The notes beneath the pieces are model-generated. The model did no database searches, was not told where the DNA came from, and saw nothing but the letters and a program-made list of their open reading frames with translations. This document shows, one piece after another, positions 35,111 to 47,700 of a stretch of 64,000 nucleotides of DNA. The first letter of the stretch is position 1, and each line of letters starts with the position of its first letter. This DNA comes from Pristionchus mayeri (Eukaryota; Nematoda; Chromadorea; Rhabditida; Neodiplogasteridae). The DNA lies in contig BTRK01000003.1 in NCBI GenBank assembly GCA_036245805.1, forward strand, positions 43,762,044 through 43,826,043. The letters are read 5' to 3'. The position numbers and the translations under genes are program-made.

Positions 35111-35718
35111 ATGATGATTGTGGAGCGACACTATACTATGGTCTTCCCTAGAGGTGTTTCGCTGACATCTCGGAGCAATGAAACACTCTCCCGGTGTCTC
35201 ATTTACAATGCACTGACAGCGTGCGCCGCAGACTATCTACCGATTCATAAGCGGATTATTACGGAGGTAGGAGTGGCTTCTCCAATCCTCCCGAGAATAC
35301 GGTAGTGATACAGACTTAATCTGCTTGCCCTAACAATCATTTGCCACCCAACTACTGCAGTTATAAAACTCACATCCCTACACCCGATGTACCTCTAAAT
35401 CAGGGTTTACTGTTCTACCACGACTAATACTTAATTCAATAGTTGTCACACAGTTTATCTCAATTTTTTTCCCTGTCGTACCTCTTCACAATCAGCGCCA
35501 TATTAGGGCTTTTTTCCTCTCTGCCTATTATTTTTCATTTCCCTAATCATCTCACAATATACCTGCTACATATTATGTGTTCAGTAGTATGATATCACTA
35601 GATCCACCTACGATTGCATTCCTCATGATTATGTCATTGGGATTGGTGCATCGTGCTACTTTCCACTGATCATTTCAACGAATACAGTACCAAATCGCTA
35701 CCGTACCTATCAAGTTAC

Positions 35719-35735
35719 TTATCAGGGTCGACCAT
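35719..35735 (+). promoter_or_regulatory. Gene C: likely trans-splice acceptor overlapping a GATA site
   Basis: TTATCAGGGTCGACCAT just before the ATG. Read on the other strand, the left half is CTGATAAGT, a good match to the ELT-2-type intestinal GATA site; read forward it is an acceptor. Both uses are inferred. Confidence 0.5.
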
Positions 35736-35736
35736 A

Positions 35737-38700
35737 ATGCGCCGTGTACTGGGAGTGGCCGTGGTGGCCGTCCTGGCATGCGCCGCCTCGGGCGCTTTCC
35801 GAGGACAGTTCGCTGAGTGTGAGTTTTCAAATTCACATTGATCTCGGATATACCTTTCGTATATCAGATTCATTCTACAGAACATGACCTTTACCACGTG
35901 GAAATCTAGACTCACTGATATGTCATACTTCCGATAGATGCTGATTACCATAACTTATCACATATATCTCTCGTTGATCAGTTTGGTGACAGAAGCCAAG
36001 AAAAATATGGATAATTGAGTCAATCGAAGCCCCTCTCTCACAGGAAAGTAGTGTCCTGCTACCTACCGTAATCTACCGTAACCACCCATCTTAGTGTTCA
36101 ACACGTGGAAACGTTCCGAGGGCGTTCACTACGTCACGGACTTTGACCACTACGCGGAAGCACACCATCCCGAGGTCACCTAAGGGGAGCAATCGTCTGA
36201 CTTTCTTCAGTTTGCACACTCTCTGGTCTCTCTGACCGGCGAGATAGCGTGCAAACTGAAGAGAGTCAGACCATTGCTTGTTAAGGTAGGGATGGTACGC
36301 ACACTCGGTAAAATTATAGAACCTAGCATATTGGGTGATCATCTGGACCATCATCCAATATGTCAGGTTCTATAATTTTACCGAGTGCGCGTACCATTCC
36401 CTTGTAAGGGGGGACGTCAAAATTAAGAGACCGGCTCGGTAATATTCCAGGACAGGCCGGACATCGACATCACAGATCCTGACCAAATTTTTTTCCTGGA
36501 TACCCCCATAGGCACTCTTCACAAAATCGAGCATAATTCGGGCTCTGCTCTTGAAACATAAAAAATTACGGGTTCTCAAAGTTTGAAAAATCGAAAATCA
36601 GATAAAATCAATGAACAGATGCAGGTCCAAAGTTGATGCTGTTTATTGATATACTGCCCTAGACTACCAAAACCAGTTATATTTCGGCCTTTAAGGTCGA
36701 TCGCAAACTGATTTTTCAACTTTTGAAAATCAGTATTTAATTTTTGTAAATTTTAAATCGAAAAACCGGGAAATCTAGTTAATCGCATTTTCTAGAGCTT
36801 GAAATTCCGCATCGAACTGAGTAAAAAGCAGAAGAAATGCCGTGCCCCATTTTAGTGAAATTTGAGGTTGAAAATGGGAATGGAAAAATATTTTTCGCAA
36901 ACACCTGCAATATGGTACTCAAATTACTCAGCACACAAATGCGAACAACTTTTGTGTTAGAATTTTCACCTGAAATGTTTTTTGAGAAAGTTACAGTGAG
37001 TCAAATAGACAAAATTGACACAAGAAAAATAAAAAAAATTTTCGCTCAAATCTGATAGGTCCACGTTGAAGAGCGTCAAATTCCATACAAGATGACATTT
37101 TAAAATTATTTTTATACGTGGCCCATCATAGGTGGTTTTGGGTCGCATAGGAAGTCGAAAATAAAAAAAAAAGTTGTTTCTGAGCCGGTAATATGGTACT
37201 CATTTTGTTCCTCGCACCAATGCGATCATTTTCTATCTTATTGTTTTGCACCAAATTCATCGGGCTTCGAGATACGGATGAATTTGTGTTTCGAAATCGT
37301 CATCAAGTACTGCATTTACAGTCGCGCGCATAAGTGAGTGGGCAGTTTTTGAATTTGTTGCTACTTTTTGCCCAGGAAAGTCATCATTCTGGCACTAGGG
37401 CGTTATGTACCAAATTCATCGGAGATTATTATCATGGTACTATGGTATGACGTCATCGCATAGTTATTGAGTAGTGATGATGCAATCAATCTGCTCTTTT
37501 TCAAAACGACATTATTCTTACATAGATTTTTTTCCTGTTCGCCATACTTTCTATGATTGGAGATATGACCAAGGTCTACCCTGAATAATTTTTTGAAGGT
37601 GCTGATCGGTCGCACATTTGCTGCAGCCTTGCTGCAAAAACAGGGTCTGAACTTTGGAACTCAGCTTCTAGACGAGCTTCTAGACGAAAGTAGCAACAAA
37701 TTCAAAAACTGCCCTCACTTATGCGCGCGACTGTAAATGCAGTACTTTTTCATCCGCATCTCGAAGCCCGATGAATTTGGTGCATAACAATAACGATAGA
37801 AAATGATCGCATTGATGCGAGGAACAAAATGAGTACCATATTACAGGCTCAGAAACAACTTTTTTATTTTCGACTTCCTATGCGACCCAAAACCACCTAT
37901 GATGGGCCACGTATAAAAATAATTTTAAAATGTCATATTGTATGGAATTTGACGCTCTTCAACGTGGACCTATCAGATTTAAGCGAAAAATTTTTTTTAT
38001 TTTTCTTGTGTCAATTTTGTCTATTTGACTCACTGTAACTTTCTCAAAAAAACATTTCAGGTGAAAATTCTAACACAAAAGTTGTTCGCATTTGTGTGCT
38101 GAGTAATTTGAGTTCCATATTGCAGGTGTTTGCGAAAAATATTTTTCCATTCCCATTTTCAACCTCAAATTTCACTAAAATGGGGCACAGCATTTCTTAT
38201 GATTTATACTCAGTTCGATGCGGAATTTCAAGCTCTACAAAATGCGTTTAACTAGATTTCCCGGTTTTTCGATTTAAAATTTACAAAAATTAAAAACTGA
38301 TTTTCGAAAGTTGAAAAATCAGTTTGCGATCGACCTTCAAGGCCGAAATATAACTGGTTTTGGTAGTCTAGGGTAGTATATCAATAAACAGCATCAACTT
38401 TGGACCTGCATCTGTTCATTAATTTTATCTGAGTTTCGATTTTTCAAACTTTGAGAACCCGTCATTTTTATGTTTCAAGAGCAGAGCCCGAATAATGCTC
38501 GATTTTGTGAAGAGTACCTATGGGGGTATCCAGGAAAAAAATATGGTCAGGATCTGTGATGTCGATGTCAGCCGAATCCTCGATTCTTACTGAGCCGGTC
38601 TCTTAATAATTAATGCCTCAGGCCTACAAGGAAGAGCATTCACGTAAGAAGAGAAACGAGGCTGCGGTGAGATATCAAAGATCAAATTTGTTTTCGAAAA

Positions 38701-41700
38701 GCAGAGGATCAAAGATCACATTTTACAGTTGTTCGCCGGTGGAAATCCGATAACGAAATCCTGCGACCGACCCGGATACACCGGACAGTACTGCGAATTT
38801 CGTGAGTTGTTTTTGTTTTTGTTTTGAAGTGTTGTTCTGTTTTAGCTTTGAAATAACTTCCGATATTCCAGCCATCTGCAATCAATTCAACCTAAATGCC
38901 AATCCGGAGCAGTATCTCGGAGATGTGAGGAAAATAAAATTTAAGATTTATAACCGTAAAATGCGTGTTGATTATTATCAACATTCGATTTCAATAGTAC
39001 TATTACTTCCACTAAGTTCAAGAAAATGCGTATGCTGGGAGCTTGTTTCTTTGACCGTCGCATCACCAACACACGCACACATGTTTACGATCAGAGTTTC
39101 CACTTTGATCTCCGGGTTGCAGGACGGCTACGTCATCGACCTCAGCGACCTCGGCAACTGCACGAGAAAGCACCAGCTCATCGTCGATGAGACCATGTAA
39201 TTAATTTTTAATTAATTAATAAAATAATTATTAATTACGAATTCAGGTTTGACATCCGGATCGAGGTGCAGTCACTGGAGAACGTCGCGCCGCAGCTAGT
39301 CATCTATGACGATCAGGGTGATTATTAAAGGAGGAGTAAACAACATTCTTTTTGAAGCTATCACAAGCACCGCCTAGACCTCCACAACGATAAGAAGCTC
39401 CGAAATTTTCACGTTGATATCTCCATTCCGAACAGAGTTATAGCTAGTTGGCTGGGAGCAAGATCAGGGAAAGCTTAGGGAAGGGGGCGAGATAGCACGC
39501 GACATGAAGAGAGTGCGTCCCTAGGTGAAACATATTCCAACCTGACGCGCGTTTGCATTTACTCCTCCTTTAACAAAAGCAGGATGAGGAGTATGACGTC
39601 ATGCCGCTTTTGATATATCAAAGGCGGCATGGCGTCATAGTTCTCATCCGACCTAGTGTCTTAATAAATAAGACATGAAACGAACTTTTTGCAGAATTCG
39701 AGATTAGACGAATGCCGCAATATCGACGATTCGAGAAGTAAAAGGAATGATATCTTTCAGGCTACGTCGGCACGCCTGATCGCACTGAGAAGGGAGATGA
39801 TCACTTCGTCGCGTTCTTTGCGTGAGTTTCGAAATTGGTCAAGAGAGCAGTCGTCTGACTCTCTTCAGTTTGCACGCTCTATCGTCTCTCTGACCGGTGA
39901 GAGAGCGTGCATACCGAAGAGAGTCAGACGAAGAGAGTCGATCAAGATGATGACGTCATTCATGAGTCACATGATATGCGAGCAATGAAGCAACTGAAAT
40001 CATATTATTTTTAATGATCTCGATTGTTGCCGGAGCCCTGACTAAAGTAGCAAACTACAAGCTACATTTCTTTCCAGGAAGCTCCAACCCGGCTACTACA
40101 CGCTTCAGCCCTCGGCCTCTTCTCTCAACTCTCTCTGCGTTCTGCAGGTAAGTTGACTCGAGACTAGACGAAGCTAAAGGTGAAATAAGGAGAGTGATCT
40201 AGAGATCAAAGATCAAAGATCAATAAACAGAGGTGTTTATATTTTTAGAGTGATATATAAACACCTCTGTTTGCCTGACTGTGATGACACCTTGCCAAAT
40301 TATGTTCTGTAGCTTTCACAATACTCATGAGTTACTCATTTCCCACATTCTCTTACCGCTCAGAGAGTGCGGGGAATGTTGAATCGATATCCTAAGTTAA
40401 GAAAAAAAAAAGAAGAAATATACTATCTTCCGAGAATCGTCATGATGAATACAATGAAAATAATTAATATTTATTCAGACAACCGCGCAGACCTTCATGA
40501 CCATCTCCGGTGGATTCCAGACGGATGACAGAGACAGGTATGCTGATATTAGCGATCACGTCAGTAGTCACTTGATGACAATTCGGCAAATGTCACTGAT
40601 AATTATCGTTATCTTAGTTACATCTCATCCTATGATGATAAGTGATCAAACTGCATATGCACTGTTCATACTAATAACACGAATAACAGAAGAATGGCAA
40701 ACATGATGAAGACGACTCGTAGTTAGGCCGAAATTACTTGGGATAAAAGTAGTTTGATTCAGGAACGATTTCCCCACTGCGAATGCAGCCGCGCATCAGT
40801 TCAACTCGATCATGCTCCATCTGAACGGCGTTAGATCCCCCGCTAAGCTCAAGTCAATCTCTGTTATGGGACCGGAGAATGTGAGCGATTTGTTCTTTGA
40901 TCTCCATATCACTTTTCTTATTTCACCTTTAGCATCATAGCGTCTCTGTAACTTCAGACATGCTAACGAATGACTTTCTTGTTCTAAATCGAAAAACAAC
41001 AGTTTGGCACGTAGTAATTGTGTTTTTGACTCATTTACTGCAAGAAAATAATGTGTTTGGTCCAGGAAGTTCTCCGTCCTCGCATCCTCGACAAGCGATA
41101 CGGTTGCCAGTTCGAGTACTACTTCGACTCGCTCTTCTGCTCCAAGACCGGAGCGTATGCAATGATTGTGAGTTATTCAAAACATCATCGACATTTGTCA
41201 TGAACTTTAATTAGTCAGTTAACTATCGTCAGTTAACTAACAGTTAATATAATATCGTTACAGGTTGAGTGGTGAACAAGCGTACATAATGAAGATATAT
41301 TGCCTTTACTTGAACTGTAATAAATAATATATTGCATTCTTCCAGGTGGAGGGCGTGGACTTCTACGGTCTGCCCTTCCGCCGCACAGCGCCATTCACGT
41401 GCACCTACAGTGAGTTATAATCTTTGTATTTATTTCACTCTCTCACAGAATCCAGACTGAACGATGAAATAGAACATTATTGATTCTAACTAAACGAGTT
41501 CTGATGAAATTACATTTTATGCTAACCGTATAATCCGCCAGCCAGGATCTCAAGTATGATTGAGGATGTTCTTCAGCAACATTGCTCTTTATCATTGTTT
41601 AGTGTTTATTTTTATATTTCGCTATGTATAGTGCATGGAGAGAACATTTGCTAATCACAGAGACTCCTGCATCCACGTCCCCTGGTCCCTCCACCACCCC

Positions 41701-44700
41701 GGTGCCCACGAATCCATCAACCTGCGCCAACGGGGGAATTCCACTTTCGAGCGTAGGTAACAGTTTTGAGAATTCTAAACTGTTTGCTGCTCTCTTGATA
41801 TACCTGGTCGTTGAGAGAACATACCAAAAGACGATAATAAAACGGAATGGGTATGGCAAAATATTGATTTTTCCAGGAAAGACCTCGTGTATCTGTGATG
41901 ACCACTGGACCGGCTACGATTGCTCCCAGCCGCTGGTGCGATCATTATTCCATTATTAAGCATCACGTTTCATTTATTGGAAGTGCAGAAAACCCAGAAA
42001 AAAATGCTTCCCCGAAAAAAAAATCCATCAGCTTACGGAACATTCTTAAGATCAGCGATTATGATTCAGTGCAGCAACGGCGGCACTCTCATCGAGGGCA
42101 AGTGCTTCTGCACCACCGGATTCGAGGGCGTGCACTGCGAAATCGGTAAGAATGTGCATTTAAAATAATTGTTTGATTAATTTCTACTATTCTCTGTGGG
42201 GAATAACTGCACAATGGAAATCAGCAAATACAAAGAGGAATGAATTATTTTTCAGTCCACTGCGATCCGAACTCCAACCAGGGCTTCGTCACCGACAAAG
42301 CCACTCTCGTCTTCGTTGTGCGAGTGCGCGAAGAGATGAACGAAGTGATGAAGCACGTGCAGCGGGCCGTAGATCAGGTGAATTGATAGTATCGTTCGTA
42401 GTTTGGTTCGCCGTTTAATACACACATTCTCTCGAGCCAGTGGATAGCATTTAAACACCGTGAAATCGTTTCTTTACAATTTTTGTACGCTAAATTTGTT
42501 CAGAAAATTGGCAAACTGAAAACAATTCATAATCTAAACAATATTCTCTGCAGGTCGTCGAGAACCTTCAATTCGAACCCGCTTACCTCTCCAGATTCAC
42601 AGTCGTCTACTTCAACAACTACAGTGAGACATTCTACAGTTATTACCGTTACCATCCTATCGCTAAAGTATCATAAGCTATCATAAGCTCCATCGAAAAG
42701 CCGCTCTTTCAGTCAACTTCTTCTCCAAGCACTACACTTCCATCCAGGCTTTCGACGCTGACTTCCTCAAGGTTGCTGAAATTTCGGTTTTAGATTCTGG
42801 GACAAATATAACTGTGTGGAGTGTATATGAAATCTTTTGTTTACTATAATTTTAAAACTGCGAAGCTGGAGAATCTTAATTGGCTTGGCACGTAATCTTC
42901 GTTATCCGCAGGCTACCATCTCTTCCAACACTGACGGCGGCTGCACTGATGGCGTGTTCACCGCCGTGACCACGGTAGGTTCAGCTATCCATTGTTGCAT
43001 CAGGAGATTATGTTGGAAGTGTCCGCAAACTTCAATAGAATCTACATTGAGGCATTGCTGAAACATCTATCACCCCCAAAATACCAGACAATTGCCCGAC
43101 CTTTAGTTAACTGCGTTTGTTTTGATAATGAAAACACATAACGACAATTTAAAAACACTCATTATCTCTCGAGGGTCTTACCGATCTCTCGATCACTCCC
43201 ATCTCCACCGTCTACGTCATCACCGATGCTCTCGCCGACGACTACGACAGCGCTATGGAGGCGCTGCTCCAGCTGAACAGCTACTGGAGAGCCACGGTAC
43301 AACGCTGTCATTATAGTTTTACAATTGTCATAAGCAGATTGTTCCATAGTGTTGCTATACTTGAGGGTTATTATCACAAAAATTAATATTCGTCTTTAAA
43401 TACGCGTAATAGCCCGGAGATGACTGTAAAACCGCTTGACGTGGTTTCCCCTTCATAGTTACCTTTCAGATCAACTTTGTCTACGTCGAGCCCACGGTGG
43501 AGTCTCAGTGCATTTCCGACCTGTCCGATCCAGGATTCCGAACCTTCGACGAGGTAACACTGCAACAATATAACAATATTACCTAAATTTAAGTGTCCGA
43601 ATTAAACCTAAACTCAGGTCGCGAATCGATTCGGTGGTATGGCCTGGCACATTGACGACCGGGACAAGGTGTACGACGTAAGAGTTTCATTCCTGCTACT
43701 TCTCCTTTCTTGTGTGGCCTATCTCTGCTCCTTAAAGCGAATACCTCGATTTCATTTTTAGGTTCTGTACGGTCACATGAACTCGATCATCTACAAGTCT
43801 CAGCTTATGCTCACTCTCGACAGAGACGAGTGTGGAAATGGACTGGGAAAGGTTGGGTTTCTGAGTGGATAATGTCAAAATTTCTGAATCATTGGAATGA
43901 GGGCAAAATCTCTATCACACATTGACTACTTTAGTAATTGTTGGTAAAACTATGCGATTGCAGGTGATCCAGATGGAGAAGAACTCAGACACGCTCGTCT
44001 TCATCGCCAAGGGACGTGAGTTGATTCTATAAAATCATGGGTTTCTATCGCAGCACGCATCGACTAAGAAATTCAATTATATCCCTGTATTAGACCGTAG
44101 ATGACTGACCCGCCTGCGAGGAAGCACCGTAAACTTAACATTTACATTCAGACAACTTCACGCTCGAGGTCATCGCTCCCGACGGCACTCCTCTGCGCAG
44201 CGAGAGCATCGTCGACCAGGGAATGTTCACCATTCAGTTCGTCCATTTATTGTTCCAACCCCGGGTTGTTCATAAGAATAAGTAGCAAAAACATTCAGTG
44301 AGCATTTGCATATTTCCGCCATTGCAATCCTGAAAGATTATTGAATATTTCATTCCAACAAACTTTGCAGACGGACGGCCGATCCGATCGCGGGTACCTA
44401 CATGATCCGCACGCACACCGCAGTACCCACGGCCTCCTGTAACGTCCGCGCCTATCAGGTATCATATCCTCGGATAACTTTGAATTCGAGATCACACAGT
44501 GAAGACAGTGTGGTATCTCTCTGCATAAATGTGCAGGTCGCCCTTGACGCTTGAAAAAAAACTCTATGCTGGGAAATGAACGCAAAATGAAATCATTAGT
44601 CTCTGTCAAAAGGTAATGTATAAAGAGGCAATCCTTGGCCGATTCCAGGCATCCTACCAGTCGTACACTACCGACAAGCCTGTCGAGGCCTTCTGGGGCA

Positions 44701-47700
44701 TCAGCACGGACGTTGACGTCGATGCGATCATGTACCAGCCCGTAGTAGGAGCAGATAACCATCCGGTTAGTTGGAAGTAGATAGAAACGACACCACCGTA
44801 TACTTATTCAATAGTCAATCTCGATTAGTCGATTGGTCAGGAATGCATGGAAAACATAGAGTAGATAAGAACCTGAAGCTTTAGATAAGAACCTGAAACT
44901 TTAGATAAAATGGGTTCTAGAAATCTTTTTTGGATCAGTAATCTGTGCATAATCGACCCCTTCGAAGGTGTTCCACGTCGATAACTACGACGACTTCGAC
45001 TACGACCGCTCCTTCGCCTTCCTCAACATGTACGCTGTGCGGAACGGAGTGGAGAAGGAGGTAATGGATCTGATATCTCTTCGGTCATACATTCTGAAAT
45101 GAATCTTAATTGTTTTGCGAGCGTTCAGGGCCTTCTGACGAGATCACCATCTTTGCTGAAATATATGTTGAATAACATTTCATGATTGTACCTCGGTCAG
45201 GTGTACGCCTCTGACGGTCTCTACCGTGGTGGATGCAAATTCCAATTGTACTTCCCTTCTTTCCATTGCCGAGCCAATGAGAACCTGCACTATGAGGTTC
45301 GTTAGATTTTTGAGAACAGATGTTCGCGTTAGGCCCCGTTACCTGGCCAACACAATTCCAGTTCAATCTCCGCACCAAGGAGGGCTTCTACATCCAGCGT
45401 GCCGGCGTGATGACCTGCTTCAACTGTTAGTCCCTCCTCATTTAGAATCGTTCTCGATATTATGCTATATCAAATCACATCCCGATGAGGCAGCTAATTA
45501 ATATTTGCTCCAGACATCCCCACTCCCCGTCCTCCCACTGACTGCCAGAACGGCGGAGTAATGGTGAATGGTACTTGTCTCTGCCAGCCGCACTATGAGG
45601 GAGACAAGTGTGAAAGGTGAGATCGTGTATTTTGTTGGTTCTTATGCCCATCCGGAAAATACATCGATTCCATAATTGGTGCTGTGCCAGTGTTATGTTA
45701 AGCCTATTCATTAAACGGTCTTTCTGGTTGTCAAGCTCATTACTCTTTTCATTCAAGTGTGATCTGCTCGAACGGTGGCACTCCCCTCTTCGGCGTCTGC
45801 CAGTGCTCTCAGGGATGGATCGGACCCTTCTGCGGCACCCGTGAGCGGCTTCAGAATTATATATTTGATGAAGCATGAACACAGACAGAGCGACAGCGGC
45901 AGAATACAACATTTTTTTCTTCTGTTGATGCAGTCGTGCTTCATGCTTATGCTTTTCTTTACAGCGAAATGTTCCGAGACTGGCCCCGTGCCCAACTACG
46001 GCTTCCACGTCGACATGGCTTTCATCGTTGAGGTCACCGTGAATGGAGTGAAGCAGGTGATAATTTTTCAAAAAAATACTTTCCATCTTCTACATATCTC
46101 TGTTATACTACACAAATCTTCTTCCAAGATACAACAACTGGCGGCTACTCTTCCCGAGGTCATCCGAGACGTCAAGAGTCAGCATCCTGACTGGATCGAC
46201 AGACTCGTTCTCATCGGATACGGCTCCAAGAGTGAGTTCGAAAATGGATCCTTGAAGTAAAAGGACTCAAAACATCCCTCGTTCGATTCTTGCACTTGAT
46301 ACGGTGGTATCAAATAAGTGAATTAGCATACCGTTGATGGCAAAACAGAAGAGAGAAGCCGCTGAAATTCAGCGTTGATTCTTTAAAAAGCGCTCTGTCA
46401 TCATTATAAACTGTTTTTTCAGATGTGCTGGGCTTATCCTTTAGCTTATCCTTTAGCTTAATTAGCTTATCTTAATTAGCTTAATTAGCTTATCCTCCTT
46501 GCAGATGTGCTTGGCATGGTGGACTCGCCGATCGGAAACACGGATAAGTTCTTCGATACTCTGAACAAATGGGGCAACTCGAACCCGACTGACGACGGAT
46601 GCATCGTGAAGATCTGGCCTGCTATCGATGAGTAAGGATTAGAGTTCTCTTATTGTAAAATTTTTGTATCATTTTCAGATATGTTTCGTGTGCGCTATAT
46701 AGGCCATATGTATAGTGCACGCGAAACATATCTGAAAATGGTACAAAAATTTTCCAATAAGAGAACCCTAGTAAGGATTATATTTTTTGCCGCGAATTTG
46801 AGATGCTACGTATTTGATACCTATACCTCTGAGCATATTTCATTACCTAGAGTTATCTTATCTTTTCGGTTAGAAGCTCAATTCACCTGGTGGTATATGT
46901 CTCTTTACTAGGGTTTCAATATTCAGGGCATTTAGGCTCAATTTCGTGTAGGTTTCAGGTGCGCTATATAGCTCAGGAGCTAATCAGCTATGTAGCGCAA
47001 CTTGAAACACATTTTACAATGACCCAAACTATCTGGAAATTGAAACCCTACTCTTTACCAACTCTATTCAGACTGCTTAACGGCCGCATGGACGGCGGCG
47101 ATCAACACGTGCTCCCAGATAGATCCATCATCAACATCTATGAGGTGGGAGATGCACAATATTACCCTAGAAGGAGTTTAAGACTCGAAATCTTTGCTTC
47201 GCATAGTTCGGTTCCACCAAGTTAAACAAACTGATGGTGATGTTATCATTGCATACGACAGCGAAGTATATGCTCGGACCGGGAATCTAACCCGAGTCTT
47301 CTGATTGTCGGACTGATGTCATAACCACTGACGGATATTTGTTCTGTGATTACAGACGGCCAAGCCCAGCAACTCTGACGACGCGATCAACGTGCTCTCC
47401 GTCAGCGAGGAGCTGCTGGAGCGAAAGACGATCACCAACGTCTTCCAGATGAAAGACCCCGCCACTGGAGGATGGCGATGCAACGGAGACGATGTAGGCT
47501 AGATCAGAATTTGTGCATCTGTAGTCGTCCATATAGGGTCTTGAGGGTTGCAAATTTACTCATTCTACCTTTTATGCAGCCGTAGCGCGTCCTAATAGTA
47601 AATAATTGGTTTTATTTAACAGTTGTTACCGCATTCGATAGTCGAATAACATGGGTAACTGTCATTTCAGGACGATTTCGCCTACCTCGAGCAGCTCGCT

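Larger units (their letters stand above)
31965..35718. other. Spacer between B and C
   Basis: Contains a small hairpin (32145-32181), the fold-back with LINE fragment (32290-34195), a TAGAG MITE (35003-35110) and an upstream stretch of C at 35200-35265 (CATTTACAATGCACTGACAGCG, CTATCTACCGATTC) matching words of the triplicated block of D. 34200-34990 contains a 116-codon minus-strand frame with a hydrophobic stretch that I cannot support as a gene. Confidence 0.6.
35737..41409 (+). other. Gene C exons 1-13: signal peptide, RKKR, EGF1, beta module 1
   Basis: Exons 35737-35818, 36095-36174, 38622-38666, 38729-38801, 38872-38924, 39123-39196, 39247-39317, 39761-39821, 40078-40147, 40479-40537, 40763-40880, 41066-41167, 41346-41409. 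RKKR is kept in exon 3 (HSRKKRNEAA). Exon 9 has a normal GTAAGT donor where B has GC. Exon 11 has a single acceptor where B has a tandem array. Confidence 0.85.

Noticed and set aside
45475..46086. 203-codon open frame on the minus strand
   Set aside because: It lies antisense to exons 32-34 of gene C; the true frame is confirmed by collinearity with B. Codon bias of the sense strand keeps the opposite frame open.
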